From: Halorhabdus tiamatea SARL4B
GTDB taxonomy: Archaea; Halobacteriota; Halobacteria; Halobacteriales; Haloarculaceae
Length of the DNA stretch: 64,000 nucleotides
NCBI RefSeq assembly: GCF_000470655.1
Contig: NC_021921.1
Location: forward strand, 2,418,001-2,482,000
Direction: 5' to 3'
Under the pieces are notes generated by a model that searched no databases, was not told the DNA's origin, and saw nothing but the letters and a program-made list of their open reading frames with translations. Each line of letters starts with the position of its first letter. Within the stretch, counting starts at the first letter, position 1. The translations under genes and the position numbers were made by a program. Shown in pieces: positions 1 through 9,637 of this stretch.

Positions 1-496
1 CGGTCACGTCGCCGACGCGCGCAAACTCATCGACTTCGCGCGCCGACGGTCGCAGGTCGAGCGCCTGCGATACGACCAGCCGATGGGTGTCGAAGCGCTG
101 ACGAAGTCCATCACCGACACGATCCAGGAGTACACCCAGACGGGTGGCGCGCGCCCCTTCGGCGTCGCGCTGATCGTCGGCGGGATGGAGAACGGCGAGC
201 CTCGCCTCTTCGAGACCGACCCGTCGGGGACGCCCTACGAGTGGTCGGCGCTGGCGGTCGGCGGCGGCCGTGAAGAGATCCAGGAGTACTTCGAGGACAA
301 CTACGAGGACGGCATGACCTTAGAGCAGGGTGTCGGTCTCGCCCTGGAAGGATTGGCCGAGCCGAACGACGACGGACTCGATCCCGACGGCGTCGACCTC
401 CAGACGGTCGACGAGGAGGGCGTCCTCGGCGTGAGCCAGGACGTGATCGAGGAGCACCTCGAGGAGAGCGACTTGCTCGGAGGTGACGACGAATGA
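1..496 (+). CDS. psmA: Proteasome alpha subunit, 3' part (5' end outside window)
   Basis: This is the C-terminal part (about 164 residues, reading from base 2) of the alpha subunit of the archaeal 20S proteasome, which forms the outer gating rings of the cytoplasmic protease. The visible part has the family's RPFGVALIVGG core strand and a long acidic C-terminal tail, as in other haloarchaea. The start lies before the window. The stop overlaps the psmB start (ATGA at 493-496), so the two subunits are probably translationally coupled. Identification rests on the core motif plus the adjacent beta subunit. Confidence 0.93.
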   Translation, partial: GHVADARKLIDFARRRSQVERLRYDQPMGVEALTKSITDTIQEYTQTGGARPFGVALIVGGMENGEPRLFETDPSGTPYEWSALAVGGGREEIQEYFEDNYEDGMTLEQGVGLALEGLAEPNDDGLDPDGVDLQTVDEEGVLGVSQDVIEEHLEESDLLGGDDE

Positions 497-1197
497 ACCC
501 GAATCTAAACATGAACCCACACGATAGCGGACGGACAGACCCCTACGAACCCGAACTCGGTTCGATCGCGACCGACGACGACGACGCCGAGAACGTGACG
601 AAGACCGGGACGACGACTGTCGGTCTCTCGACCGCTGAGGGCGTTGTGATCGCGACCGACCGTCGTGCGAGTCTGGGCGGTCGGTTCGTCTCGAACAAGA
701 ACGTCGTCAAGGTCGAGGAGATTCACCCGACTGCGGCCATGACGCTGGTCGGGAGCGTCGGCGGTGCCCAGTCGTTCATCCGAACGTTGCGCTCGGAGGC
801 CAGCCTGTATGCGACCCGGCGCGGCGAATCCATCAGCATCAGCGCGCTGGCGACGCTTGCGGGCAACTTCGCCCGCGGCGGTCCCTTCCTCGCGATCCAC
901 CCGATCCTTGGTGGTGTCGACGACGAGGGCACGCACGTCTACACGATCGACCCCGCCGGCGGCGTCATGGAAGACGACTACGCCGTCACCGGCAGCGGGA
1001 TGCAGGTCGCCTACGGGACCATCGAGGGCGAGTACGACGCCGAGATGTCCGTCGACGACGCGCGCGACCTCGCGACGAAGGCGGTCCAGGCCGCAAGCGA
1101 GCGTGACACCGGCTCCGGCAACGGTCTCGTGATCGCCGAGATCACCGACGAGGGCGTCGAGATCGAGGAGTTCGACGCGCTCGAAGACGCGCTGTAG
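493..1197 (+). CDS. psmB: Proteasome beta subunit precursor
   Basis: Catalytic subunit of the 20S proteasome. A propeptide of about 39 residues ends at TKTG, and cleavage would expose Thr40 of TTTVGLS as the N-terminal nucleophile. Asp sits at mature position 17 (ATDRRAS), as expected for Ntn hydrolases, and the SGSGM-type turn is present near the middle. The ATG at 493 overlaps the psmA stop. A second ATG at 511 would only shorten the propeptide. The total of 234 residues is normal for the family. Confidence 0.95.
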   Translation: MNPNLNMNPHDSGRTDPYEPELGSIATDDDDAENVTKTGTTTVGLSTAEGVVIATDRRASLGGRFVSNKNVVKVEEIHPTAAMTLVGSVGGAQSFIRTLRSEASLYATRRGESISISALATLAGNFARGGPFLAIHPILGGVDDEGTHVYTIDPAGGVMEDDYAVTGSGMQVAYGTIEGEYDAEMSVDDARDLATKAVQAASERDTGSGNGLVIAEITDEGVEIEEFDALEDAL

Positions 1198-1289
1198 ACG
1201 CCAACAGTTCGGTTTTCGATCTGCGTTCTTTTCACGCATCGACCAGCACGCTCTTTTCCGGTGACAGTGTAGGACACCCAACTCTCGAT

Positions 1290-2648
1290 ATGCGCCAGGC
1301 ACATCCCGTCGAGCGAGCGGTCGGCATGGAGTACTACGTCAGCGGCAGCGACGGCGTCGGCGGGCACCTCCGTCGGGAGCCCGCAGCCTTCGGCGTCCGT
1401 GAGATCGAAGCTTTCGATGTCGAACCGATCGACGCCAAACAGGGCGCGTATCCACACGTCGTCTTCCGGGCGACGCTCTCGGGCTGGGACACCAACGACT
1501 TCGCGAGCGTCCTCTCGGATTCGCTGGGTATCAGCCGCGAACGCGTCTCCTGGGCCGGGACGAAGGACAAACACGCCCGGACGACACAGCTGTTCTCCGT
1601 GACGAAAGTCGATCCCGCAGAACTCGACGCGATCGACCTCTCCGAGGTCGAGATCGAGCTCCTGGGTCGGAGCGGCCGGCCGATCCTCTTCGGCGACCTG
1701 GCCGGCAACGCCTTCGAGATCGAGATCAGCGAACCCGACGCGCCCGGCAATCTCGATGCCGTCCTCGACGAACTCGCCGCGTTCGCCGGCAGCGCGTCCG
1801 GCGGTGGCGAGGACGACGGCTCGACCCGCATCGGCGTGCCGAACTACTTCGGCCAGCAACGCTTCGGCAGCCAGCGCCCGGTTACTCACGAGGTCGGCCT
1901 CGCCATCGCCCGCGGCGACTGGAAGGACGCCGTCCTCTCGTACGTCGGGAATCCACACGAGCGCGAGCGCGAGGACACGCGTGAAGCGCGGCGGTATGTG
2001 ACCGAAACCGAGGACTGGCAAGGCGCGCTCGATCGGCTCCCCAAGCGCCTGGGCTACGAGCGGTCGATGTGCCATCGTCTCGCCGAGAACGGGACCGACG
2101 AGTCCGAAGACTTCCAAGAAGCGCTAGCGGCGGTCCCGACGAACCTCCAGCAACTGTTTGTCAACGCTGCCCAGTCGTACGCCTTCAATCGGATTCTCTC
2201 GGCACGGCTTGAGCGCGGGCTTCCGTTCGACGAGCCGGTCGCCGGCGACGTGGTCTGTTTCGCCGACATCGACGCCCCGGACGGTCTCGAACTGCCGGAC
2301 ACCGGCCGGACGCAGCGTGTAACCGCGGACAACGTCGGGACGGTTCGCCGCCACTGCGAGCGCGGGCGGGCGTTCGTGACCGCGCCGCTGCTCGGGACCG
2401 ACAGTGAACTGGCGGATGGTGAGCCGGGTGAAATCGAGCGGGCGGTCTTTGCGGATCTGGGGATCAGCTCGGCGGACTTCGATCTGCCGGGAGAGTTCCA
2501 CTCGGAGGGGACGCGACGGGCGATCCTCCTGCGGACGGACCTATCGGTCGAGCGCGATCCACTGACGCTCTCGTTTGCGCTCCCGAAAGGCTCGTACGCG
2601 ACAGTTGTCCTCCGGGAGATCACGAAGAGCGATCCGGCGGACCTCTGA
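1290..2648 (+). CDS. truD: tRNA pseudouridine synthase TruD
   Basis: Pseudouridine synthase of the TruD family, which isomerises U13 in tRNA. The signature [13 protein letters not shown] at about residues 87-99 contains the catalytic Asp of the family. The later NYFGQQRFG segment and the C-terminal [14 protein letters not shown] region are also typical. The length (452 residues) fits the archaeal form, which carries an inserted TRUD domain. The gene stands alone after the psmAB pair, with about 90 bases between. Confidence 0.93.
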   Translation: MRQAHPVERAVGMEYYVSGSDGVGGHLRREPAAFGVREIEAFDVEPIDAKQGAYPHVVFRATLSGWDTNDFASVLSDSLGISRERVSWAGTKDKHARTTQLFSVTKVDPAELDAIDLSEVEIELLGRSGRPILFGDLAGNAFEIEISEPDAPGNLDAVLDELAAFAGSASGGGEDDGSTRIGVPNYFGQQRFGSQRPVTHEVGLAIARGDWKDAVLSYVGNPHEREREDTREARRYVTETEDWQGALDRLPKRLGYERSMCHRLAENGTDESEDFQEALAAVPTNLQQLFVNAAQSYAFNRILSARLERGLPFDEPVAGDVVCFADIDAPDGLELPDTGRTQRVTADNVGTVRRHCERGRAFVTAPLLGTDSELADGEPGEIERAVFADLGISSADFDLPGEFHSEGTRRAILLRTDLSVERDPLTLSFALPKGSYATVVLREITKSDPADL

Positions 2649-2742
2649 GCGCTCACTTACTGTTCTCTGACTTCTCTCATCGCTCTATAGCGATTCGTAA
2701 TTGAGCGAAATGCTCTTGAACGAATCAGTTGAACGATAAGAC

Positions 2743-2957
2743 ATGGGAGAACGACCGAGCGACCTCGAAACCGTCCGGAGTCGGCTCAACGTCGTCACCC
2801 AGGAGACGCGGTTCTCGCTACTGCAGGATATCCTGGGCCACCCCGATGGGCTGGACGCTGAAGGAGCTCGACTACGTCAAACCGTCGAAGAGCAGGACGA
2901 CGATTCGCCAGCACCTCGCGGAACTGGTCGACGACCCGGCTTCGTTCGCGTATAGTA
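2743..2957 (+). pseudogene. Broken HTH (ArsR/MarR-like) regulator remnant
   Basis: From 2743 one frame reads a start followed by SRLNVVTQETRFSLLQDILGHPDGL. After about base 2850 the sensible reading moves to another frame, with LKELDYVKPSKSRTTIRQHL, which is the recognition-helix part of the same haloarchaeal winged-helix family. A loss of 2 bases (or gain of 1) between GGGCTGG and ACGCTG explains the shift. The protein then stops shortly after the helix at about 2957, so the wing and C-terminal part are also missing. The next gene, an MFS transporter, begins 37 bases later. It may once have regulated that transporter, but this is inference. Confidence 0.7.
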
Positions 2958-2993
2958 GGTGGTTTTTAGCGACTAGCGGTGAACAGTCCGGAT

Positions 2994-4367
2994 ATGCCAG
3001 ACGAACGGGCCGAAGCAGCCGGACCGATCGACGCCTTCCGCTCCTTTTTCGCCCTCCGGCGAGACGTCCTCGTGCTCTCGCTGGCGATGTTCGCGTTCAG
3101 CCTGGGCTTTCAGATGACCAGCCGTTATCTCCCGGAGTACATGACCGCCCTCGGGGCTTCGGGGTTCGTCGTCGGCCTCTATGGCACGTTCGGCAACGTC
3201 ATCTCGGCGGTGTTCCCCTACCCCGGCGGGGCAATTTCGGATCGGATCGGCTCGCGCTATGCGCTGACGCTCTTTGGCTTTCTCTCGACGCTCGGATTCG
3301 CCGTCTGGCTGATCGCGGGACAGTTCGACGCGGTCACAGTCGCCGGACTGACGATCGAACCCTGGGTGTGGATCTTCGTCGGCCTGGTTCTCGCACAGGC
3401 ATGGAAGTCCTTCGGCCTCGGGGCCTCCTTCGCCGTCGTCAAGCAGGCCACCGATCCCTCGCGGCTGGCGGCCGGGTTCGCAAGCACGGAGACCTTCCGC
3501 CGGGTGGCCTTCCTCGTCGGGCCAGTGCTCGCGGCGATCCTGATCGACCTCCAGTGGAACGTCCCCATACTCTCGCCGATCCTCGGGACGATGGGCGACT
3601 CGTTCGCGACGAACTTCCAGTACGTGTTGTTGGTGGGGGTCGTCTTCGGCGCGCTCGGCACCCTCCTCCAGCACTGGCTCTATGACGCGAGCGAGGACAC
3701 CATCGGGAGTTCCTTCGCGGGACTCGAGCAGATTCGGGCGGACCTCCGAGAGATGCCCGAAGAGTTGCGACCGCTGTTGATCGGTGACACCCTCGTGCGG
3801 TTCGCCAACGGCATGGTGTACGTCTTCTTCGTCCTCGTCGTCACGCAGTTCCTCGAAGTCGGCTTCGACGCCTCCGTCGCTCTCTTTGGAACGTCCTACA
3901 GCGTCAGCCTCTCGCCGCCGGCGTTCTTCGGCTTCCTGCTCGGCGTCGAGATGCTGGTCGCGCTGCTCGTGATGGCCCCCGCGGCGAAGGCCGCCGAGTA
4001 CGTCGGTCTCAAACCCGTCGTCGCGCTCGGCTTTACGGTCTACGCGATCTTTCCGGTCGTGCTCATCAATGCGCCAGCAACGTCGGCGGCGATGGTCGCT
4101 GTCTTCGCCTTCTCTGGGCTCCGCTTTGCCGGCCTCCCGTCCCACAAGGCATTGATCGTCGGCCCCGCGGAGGCCGACGCCGGCGGCCGAGTGACTGGCA
4201 CCTACTACCTCCTGCGGAACACGATCGTCATCCCGAGCGCTGCAATCGGGGGCTACCTCTGGGACTACGTGAGCCCCGAGGTCGCGTTCACGCTCGCCGC
4301 TGCAGTCGGCGTGCTCGGGACCGGCTACTTCCTCGTCTTCGGCGAGGAGTTCGAAGCGTATCGATAG
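2994..4367 (+). CDS. MFS transporter
   Basis: Major facilitator superfamily membrane protein of about 457 residues with around 12 hydrophobic segments. The first half has a loop after TM2 reading PGGAISDRIGSRYALT, the usual MFS motif A position. ATG at 2994 is preferred; a GTG at 2979 in frame adds five residues. The substrate cannot be told from the sequence. It lies directly after the remnant of an HTH regulator and is followed by the DUF2103-like gene on the same strand. Confidence 0.85.
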   Translation: MPDERAEAAGPIDAFRSFFALRRDVLVLSLAMFAFSLGFQMTSRYLPEYMTALGASGFVVGLYGTFGNVISAVFPYPGGAISDRIGSRYALTLFGFLSTLGFAVWLIAGQFDAVTVAGLTIEPWVWIFVGLVLAQAWKSFGLGASFAVVKQATDPSRLAAGFASTETFRRVAFLVGPVLAAILIDLQWNVPILSPILGTMGDSFATNFQYVLLVGVVFGALGTLLQHWLYDASEDTIGSSFAGLEQIRADLREMPEELRPLLIGDTLVRFANGMVYVFFVLVVTQFLEVGFDASVALFGTSYSVSLSPPAFFGFLLGVEMLVALLVMAPAAKAAEYVGLKPVVALGFTVYAIFPVVLINAPATSAAMVAVFAFSGLRFAGLPSHKALIVGPAEADAGGRVTGTYYLLRNTIVIPSAAIGGYLWDYVSPEVAFTLAAAVGVLGTGYFLVFGEEFEAYR

Positions 4368-4433
4368 TCGCCCCCGTTCGACCGCTCCCCCGGATCGCCC
4401 CGCTTATTCGGCGCGAGTTCCGACAGTACGATA

Positions 4434-5153
4434 ATGCAATGCCGGCAGTGCGCCGCCGAACTCGATCGCCCCGGCGACTACTGCCTGGTGTGTCACACGC
4501 GAAACGCCGACGTGGTCGTCCTGGAACTCGACCGCGAACGCGCCCGGGTCACGACGATCGACGACGGGGAGATTCTCGGGCGGCGCGTCGTCACGACGAC
4601 ACAGGAGGACGGCGAGTTGAGCGGCGTCGAGTTGCGGAACTTCGCCGGCCAGGTCGCCGACGAGGTCCACCGCAAGCGCCCCGAAGAAGTGTACGTCACC
4701 GGCGACCGGACGGTCATCGACGCCGTCCGCGCCCAACTGCACTACGAGTGTTACCGCGTCGAGGGCGAGAACCCCGTCGAGCGCGTCATCGAACGCCAGG
4801 GCGAGCCTGCCCTGGAGGTCGTCGAGGCCAGCGCGGCCGAGAAGATCGGCGGCACTCACTCGACGCTGATCGGCGATCGCGACGGGATGCGCGCGATCGA
4901 GACGGTCGCGGGTCACCCCCACGTCAAGAAGATCATCCCCGGACCGATCGACGCGAGCGGATCGAGCGCACGTGGCGGCGTCCGTGCGAAGGCCACGCGG
5001 GCCGACCAGGGCGGCAACGTTCGACTCCTGATCCGGGACGGCTCCAGCGTCCAGGAGAATCGCGTCGTGACGACGGCAAACAATCGGGAACTCGGCGAGC
5101 ACGTCCGGGCGGACCTGAACGAGGCGCTCGCGGACGCCGACCTCGCCGAGTGA
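4434..5153 (+). CDS. DUF2103-like predicted metal-binding protein
   Basis: A 239-residue soluble protein. It begins with a compact zinc knuckle (CRQC at 3-6, CLVC at about 17-20) and continues with a mixed alpha/beta region containing KIGGTHSTLIGDRDG and HPHVKKIIPGPI. I recognise this combination as the archaeal DUF2103 family, described only as a predicted metal-binding protein. No enzymatic residues can be assigned. It is followed by the rpl37ae-rpoP-pcc1 run, but a new promoter lies between, so shared function is not implied. Confidence 0.7.
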   Translation: MQCRQCAAELDRPGDYCLVCHTRNADVVVLELDRERARVTTIDDGEILGRRVVTTTQEDGELSGVELRNFAGQVADEVHRKRPEEVYVTGDRTVIDAVRAQLHYECYRVEGENPVERVIERQGEPALEVVEASAAEKIGGTHSTLIGDRDGMRAIETVAGHPHVKKIIPGPIDASGSSARGGVRAKATRADQGGNVRLLIRDGSSVQENRVVTTANNRELGEHVRADLNEALADADLAE

Positions 5154-5201
5154 GCGACGCCCGGCGGTCTCCGGCACCATCCACTGCCCGCAACTCAACA
5201 G

Positions 5202-5208
5202 GTTTATC
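5202..5208 (+). promoter_or_regulatory. TATA box of rpl37ae-rpoP-pcc1
   Basis: The AT-rich motif GTTTATC in a GC-rich background lies 28-34 bases before the rpl37ae start codon, the position expected for a nearly leaderless archaeal promoter. Confidence 0.55.
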
Positions 5209-5235
5209 AGCCCGCTGCCGTCATATTCTACCACT

Positions 5236-5520
5236 ATGGCTGACGATCGTACCGGCAGTGCCGGTCGGTTCGGCGCGCGATACGGGCGGGTCTCCCGCCG
5301 TCGCGTCGCCGAGATCGAGGCGAACATGAACGACGATCACGAGTGTCCCGAGTGCGGCCGCGACCGCGTCTCCCGCCAGGGGACCGGCGTCTGGGAGTGT
5401 GGCTACTGTGGCTACACCTTCACGGGTGGCTCTTACAGCCCGACGACCCCCGGCGGCCGGGCCGCCACCCGGTCGATCCGTGCGGCGCTCGCCGAGGAAG
5501 GCGAGGAGACGGAGGCCTGA
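5236..5520 (+). CDS. rpl37ae: Large ribosomal subunit protein L37Ae (eL43)
   Basis: 94-residue zinc-ribbon ribosomal protein of the 50S subunit. [15 protein letters not shown] at the N-terminus, the CPEC and CGYC knuckles, and [13 protein letters not shown] after the ribbon are the family signature. It is the first gene of a tight run, with rpoP starting 2 bases after its stop. This order (L37Ae, RpoP, Pcc1) is common in Euryarchaeota. Confidence 0.93.
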   Translation: MADDRTGSAGRFGARYGRVSRRRVAEIEANMNDDHECPECGRDRVSRQGTGVWECGYCGYTFTGGSYSPTTPGGRAATRSIRAALAEEGEETEA

Positions 5521-5521
5521 G

Positions 5522-5656
5522 ATGGCATATAAGTGCTCGCGCTGCAAACGCGACGTCGAACTCGACGAGTACGGCGGCGTCCGCTGTCCGTACTGCGGTC
5601 ACCGGGTCCTGCTGAAGGAACGGTCCCGCGACGTCAAAGAAGTCAGCGTCGAGTAG
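5522..5656 (+). CDS. rpoP: DNA-directed RNA polymerase subunit P
   Basis: 44-residue zinc-ribbon subunit P (Rpb12 homologue) of the archaeal RNA polymerase. [10 protein letters not shown] and [15 protein letters not shown] supply the two CxxC pairs and the conserved basic tail. An upstream in-frame extension exists, but ATG at 5522 gives the canonical MAYKCSRC start directly after rpl37ae. The stop at 5654-5656 abuts the start of pcc1. Confidence 0.93.
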   Translation: MAYKCSRCKRDVELDEYGGVRCPYCGHRVLLKERSRDVKEVSVE

Positions 5657-5896
5657 ATGGACCACGAGGCGGTTCTCGATTTCGCGTACGACGACTCCGA
5701 CAGTGCCTCGCTCGTCGAGCGAAGCGTCGCTCAGGAACTCGACGAGATCGACGGCGACCGGACCCGGGCCCGAATCGATCGAGACGACGAGACGCTCTCG
5801 ATCACGATCGAAGCCGCCGACCCGGTCGCACTCCGGGCCGGCGTGACGACCTGGACGACGCTGGTCGAGGTCGCCGAACGCGCCGGGGAGATTTGA
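5657..5896 (+). CDS. pcc1: KEOPS complex subunit Pcc1
   Basis: 79-residue protein matching Pcc1, the dimerising subunit of the KEOPS complex that makes threonylcarbamoyladenosine (t6A) in tRNA. Visible features are the beta-alpha-beta-beta-alpha pattern and the conserved ending ADPVALRAGVTTWTTLVEVAER. It starts at the base after the rpoP stop. No intergenic signal separates them, so it should be co-transcribed with rpl37ae and rpoP. Confidence 0.85.
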   Translation: MDHEAVLDFAYDDSDSASLVERSVAQELDEIDGDRTRARIDRDDETLSITIEAADPVALRAGVTTWTTLVEVAERAGEI

Positions 5897-5941
5897 GCCG
5901 TCACCGGCACGTTTATCGGTCGAGTTGCCGTCCGATGTAAT

Positions 5942-6559
5942 ATGGCAACCAGACAACAGGGGCATCGGATCGACAGCGATTCGATCGCGGATTCGGTTTC
6001 GATCGGCGGTGGCCTGATCGGTGGCGTGCTCGCGTACGTGCTCGGGTACGGCGTGATTGCGCTGTCGAAGTCCGACGCGATCGACGGCGTCTCGGGCTTG
6101 TTCGGGGTCTTGAGTCAGTTCGGGGGCGAATTCGACTACCCGGCGGGCTGGAAACTCGCCGGCTGGGTGTTCTATCGGGCGCACAACGTCGACGTGCTGA
6201 TCGACGTATCTGGCTCGGACTCGCCGAACCCCGTCGCGCTGACCGAGAGCGTCTTCTGGGAGCCGTGGTTTTTCGCCGTTCCGGTGGTCGCACTGGTCGT
6301 TCTCGGTGCGGTCGTTGCCTACGCAACTGCTGCCCGGTCCGCAGTGGCGGGTGCCGTGGCCGGCGGCTCGGTCGTGTTTGGGTACGTCCTCGTCGTCGCT
6401 GTTGGTGTGGTGGTCACCGGCTGGTCGACGTCGGTGCTGGGCGTCGAGGCGTCGGCGGGTCCGGATCTCGTCGTCGCGATTCTGCTCGCCGGGATCGCCT
6501 ATCCCCTCGTAATCGGAGGAATCGGCGGCACGATCGGCGGGCTGATCCGCGGTCGTTGA
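5942..6559 (+). CDS. Membrane protein of unknown function
   Basis: 205-residue protein with four or five hydrophobic segments: one near residues 20-45, and a cluster between about 100 and 205 rich in Val, Ala and Gly. The loop near residues 45-95 is polar and could lie outside the cell. A TATA-like GTTTATCGG sits about 30 bases before the start. I do not recognise the family. Its place between the KEOPS/ribosomal run and prefoldin is not informative. Confidence 0.65.
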   Translation: MATRQQGHRIDSDSIADSVSIGGGLIGGVLAYVLGYGVIALSKSDAIDGVSGLFGVLSQFGGEFDYPAGWKLAGWVFYRAHNVDVLIDVSGSDSPNPVALTESVFWEPWFFAVPVVALVVLGAVVAYATAARSAVAGAVAGGSVVFGYVLVVAVGVVVTGWSTSVLGVEASAGPDLVVAILLAGIAYPLVIGGIGGTIGGLIRGR

Positions 6560-6641
6560 GGGAGTGACCGACGGTGATCGGCTCGCCCCTGGCGAGACCA
6601 CAAAAGGTGGGTTTTTCCGTGCTCGTCTCGACGTAGCGGAT

Positions 6642-7046
6642 ATGCAGGGAAATCTGCCACCTGAAGCACAGGAGAAGCTCGAAGAACTGCAGGACCTCCA
6701 GGAGACGGCCCAGCAGGTCGCCCAGCAGAAACAGCAGGCCCAGACCCAGCTGACCGAATCTCAGAACGCCCTCGAGGCCCTCGAAGACATCGACCCCGAT
6801 TCGACGATGTATCGCGAAGTCGGTGAACTCCTCGTCGAGACCGAGTACGACGAGGCCGAAGACGACCTCAGCGAGACGGTCGACAACCTCGAAGTCCGCG
6901 TCGAGTCCCTCGAGAAACAGGAGGAGCGCGTCGAAGAGCAGTTCGAGGAGCTCCAGAGTGACCTCCAGGAGATGCTCGGCGGTGGCGGCGGTGGCGGCGC
7001 ACTCGGCGGCGGTCCGGACGTCGGTCCGGGCGCTGGCGGTGCATGA
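6642..7046 (+). CDS. pfdB: Prefoldin beta subunit
   Basis: Beta subunit of the hexameric chaperone prefoldin, which holds unfolded proteins for the thermosome. The protein from ATG 6642 ([17 protein letters not shown]) has two long coiled-coil helices separated by a beta-hairpin region ([16 protein letters not shown]), the canonical layout, and ends in a Gly-rich tail. An upstream in-frame extension to 6564 is unlikely because it precedes the conserved N-terminal helix. Its stop overlaps the next start by 4 bases. Confidence 0.92.
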   Translation: MQGNLPPEAQEKLEELQDLQETAQQVAQQKQQAQTQLTESQNALEALEDIDPDSTMYREVGELLVETEYDEAEDDLSETVDNLEVRVESLEKQEERVEEQFEELQSDLQEMLGGGGGGGALGGGPDVGPGAGGA

Positions 7047-7315
7047 GCGACGACGTGAGTGAGGCGTCCGACACAGACACACCGTCCGACGAAACCGTCG
7101 TCGAGACGGCTGCAGCGGCTGCCGAAAAAGTCGTGTTCTCGCGACTCGATCAATCGACAGTCGCCGATCTCGACGTGACGGTGACCTTCGAGGACCAGGT
7201 CCTCGAGGTCGACGTCTACCTCAACGCGCCCGACGCGCGGGCCGACCCCGAGACGATCGCCGACGACGCCGCGCTCGCGGCTCGATCGGCGGTCGACGAC
7301 CTCTTAGAGGACTGA
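7043..7315 (+). CDS. DUF3194 protein next to prefoldin
   Basis: 90-residue acidic protein overlapping the prefoldin beta gene by ATGA. The C-terminal two thirds ([19 protein letters not shown], then a helix ending AVDDLLED) resemble DUF3194, a small alpha/beta family regularly encoded right after prefoldin beta in archaea. The tight coupling suggests a shared chaperone-linked role, but no function is established. Confidence 0.72.
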   Translation: MSDDVSEASDTDTPSDETVVETAAAAAEKVVFSRLDQSTVADLDVTVTFEDQVLEVDVYLNAPDARADPETIADDAALAARSAVDDLLED

Positions 7316-7345
7316 GGCGACCGGCGTCGAAACGTTCTGCGTCTC

Positions 7346-7597
7346 TCACTTTCCACGGTCGACAGTTGAGGTGCCCGGTCGCTCGCCAGTTCGATCGCTG
7401 ATGAACCCCGTCCGGAAGCCGATCCACGCGAGGGCGCTGATGAACAGGATCGGCGGCAGGATCATGAATCCCCACAGCGGGTCCAGCCCCCACCCGAGCA
7501 ACAACAACAGGTCCGCGAGTCCGAGCGCGAGGAACGGCGTGACCGCCTTCAGCGCCTGCACGCGGTCGTACTCGGGGTCCGGACGGGGATCTGTCAT
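7346..7597 (-). CDS. Small two-helix membrane protein
   Basis: Starting at ATG 7597 (MTDPRPDPEYDR) the product has 83 residues: a short charged N-terminus, two hydrophobic helices (about residues 20-38 and 42-62), and a polar tail. An in-frame start at 7639 adds 14 residues that do not look coding. Such short 2-TM proteins are common in haloarchaea, and no function can be assigned. It is on the same strand as, and just downstream of, the aIF5B gene. Confidence 0.6.
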   Translation of the reverse strand: MTDPRPDPEYDRVQALKAVTPFLALGLADLLLLLGWGLDPLWGFMILPPILFISALAWIGFRTGFISDRTGERPGTSTVDRGK

Positions 7598-7679
7598 TGG
7601 CTGTTGTTGGGCGCTCGCTCCCAAAAGCGCGCCGTTCACCCGCGGTGATTGCCTCTGAAACGGGCTGAACTCGATCTGT

Positions 7680-9488
7680 CTACTTCCCCCAGAAGGGATC
7701 CCTGTTTCGCCGCTTGTCCAGATACATCGACAGCGCCTCGCGTTCGTCGGCGGGGATCTCCTCGGTGAGTTCCTGTTCTAAGATCTTGGCGTGTTTCTCG
7801 GGGAGCTCGATCCAGAGTTCGTCGCCTTCCTCGATGTCCCGGCCGACGGTCGGGCCGTCGATCGAGACGGCGACGCGCTCGCCCGCACGCGCCTGGTCGA
7901 CATCCTCGCCCTCGTCCTGAATGCCTTTGAGCTGGCCGACGCGTTCGGGTTCCGAGCCATCGAACCGGGCGACGTTGGAATTCCGGACGATCGTCCCCGA
8001 GAGGATCTCGACGCCGACGACGGCGGGATCAGACTGTCTGAAGGTGTGGTCGTCGAGGATCTGGAATCGCGCGGGACGGGTGATGTTCTCTAAGATCTGT
8101 TCCTGCTGGGATTCCTCGATCGCCGTGACGTGCTCGCTGTAGTCCTCGATCAACTGGTAGATGACGTCGTGTTCGAAGATCCCGACGTCCTCCTGGTCTG
8201 CGAGTGCGACGGCGTCGTCGAGGATGTCCACGCCGAAGGCGAGGATCGCCCGGTGAGTGGGCTCGTTCGCGGTCTCAGCGACTCGAATATCGCGGGGCGC
8301 GACGTCGCCGACTTCCGCGCGCATGATCGGGATCTCCTCGTCGGCAAGCGTACTCGAGATCGCTTCGAGACTGCCGAGCGTGTCGGCCTTGACGACGATG
8401 CCCTCCTCTTCGGTCTGGACCTCGACTGCCGCGAGTTCGGCCTCGACCTCGGCGATGACCTCTTCGACAGGCCGATCGCGCACGACGCGAACGGGCGCGC
8501 CCGCCATCGCGTCGTCGAGATCGGGGGCCGCGATCTTCACGCCAGCGGCGGCCGCTACCGAGTCGACCTTCTCGAACTCCTTTTCGGTGCGGATCTCCGC
8601 GAGCGGGCGGGGCTGGAGCAAGGCCCGAACCTCGGTCACGATCGGCTCTTCGAGTCCGCCGACGACGATCTGATCGTCCGCACGGATCGTCCCGTCGTAG
8701 ACGACGGCGTCGATGGTCGTGCCGAACCCGCGTTCGTCGGTGACCTCGAGGACTGTCCCCGCGCCCGGGCCGGCCACGTCGATCGCCATCTCCTCCTTGA
8801 GGTATCGCTGGGAGAGCCCCATCAGTACGGTCAGCAGGTCCGGGACGCCCTCGCCGGTCAGCGCCGACAGCGGGACGACGCCGATGTTGTTCTGGAAGTT
8901 CTGGACGCGCCAGTAGAAGTCCGCCGAGAACCCCTCGTCGCTCAAATGGCCGATGAGTTCATACAGGCGTTCGTCCAGATCGGACTGGACGCGGTCGGGC
9001 TGGCGATCCTTACTCGCCTGGATGGGCTGGTCGTCGTTGGGGTTCCAGCCCGGGATCGTGTCGACCTTGTTGGCCGCGACGATAAAGGGGGTCTGGGTCC
9101 GCTTGAGGATGTCCAGGGCCTCCTCGGTCTGTGGCTGGAAGCCGTCGGTGACGTCGACGACGACGATCGCGATGTCGGCCAGGGCCCCACCCCGAGAACG
9201 GAGCGTCGAGAAGGAGTGATGGCCCGGCGTGTCGATAAAGAGGAGGCCGGGCAGGTCGAAGTCCGTGGGATCGACGAGGTCGCCGGCCATCTCGCCGATC
9301 ACGGACAGTGGCACGGCGGTCGAGCCGATGTGCTGTGTGATCGCGCCGGCCTCGCCCTCGGTGACGGCCGACCCGCGTATTTTGTCCAGTAGCGTCGTCT
9401 TGCCGTGATCGACGTGGCCCAGGACCGCGACGATCGGGGTCCGGAGCGACGACGACTCGTTCGTGTCGTGTGGTGTGTGTTCGGCCAT
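7680..9488 (-). CDS. infB: Translation initiation factor IF-2 (aIF5B)
   Basis: 602-residue GTPase of the aIF5B/IF-2 family that promotes ribosomal subunit joining. G1 is GHVDHGKTTLLD at about residues 24-35, G3 is DTPGH, and G4 is NKVD. Domain II (TVLEVTDERGFGTTIDAVVYDG) and the C-terminal domains follow in order. The archaeal length without the long bacterial N-terminal region fits. A TATA-like element near 9531-9538 (reading ATTTAAG on the plus strand) precedes it. Confidence 0.95.
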   Translation of the reverse strand: MAEHTPHDTNESSSLRTPIVAVLGHVDHGKTTLLDKIRGSAVTEGEAGAITQHIGSTAVPLSVIGEMAGDLVDPTDFDLPGLLFIDTPGHHSFSTLRSRGGALADIAIVVVDVTDGFQPQTEEALDILKRTQTPFIVAANKVDTIPGWNPNDDQPIQASKDRQPDRVQSDLDERLYELIGHLSDEGFSADFYWRVQNFQNNIGVVPLSALTGEGVPDLLTVLMGLSQRYLKEEMAIDVAGPGAGTVLEVTDERGFGTTIDAVVYDGTIRADDQIVVGGLEEPIVTEVRALLQPRPLAEIRTEKEFEKVDSVAAAAGVKIAAPDLDDAMAGAPVRVVRDRPVEEVIAEVEAELAAVEVQTEEEGIVVKADTLGSLEAISSTLADEEIPIMRAEVGDVAPRDIRVAETANEPTHRAILAFGVDILDDAVALADQEDVGIFEHDVIYQLIEDYSEHVTAIEESQQEQILENITRPARFQILDDHTFRQSDPAVVGVEILSGTIVRNSNVARFDGSEPERVGQLKGIQDEGEDVDQARAGERVAVSIDGPTVGRDIEEGDELWIELPEKHAKILEQELTEEIPADEREALSMYLDKRRNRDPFWGK

Positions 9489-9637
9489 CCCGTCTCACCC
9501 TGAGAAGTTGTCCGATTTCGGCGTTCTCGCCATTTAAGAAGTTCGTATTGACGGCGGGTGGCGTGTGCCTGCTCACGTCGGCTCGCGAGCGAATCGCCGT
9601 CGTTGTCGACTCAATCCTCCAGGCGGGGCCGTCGTCC

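Noticed and set aside
8130-9392. Long plus-strand open frame of 420 codons
   Set aside because: Antisense to aIF5B; long frames are expected opposite real genes in GC-rich haloarchaea.
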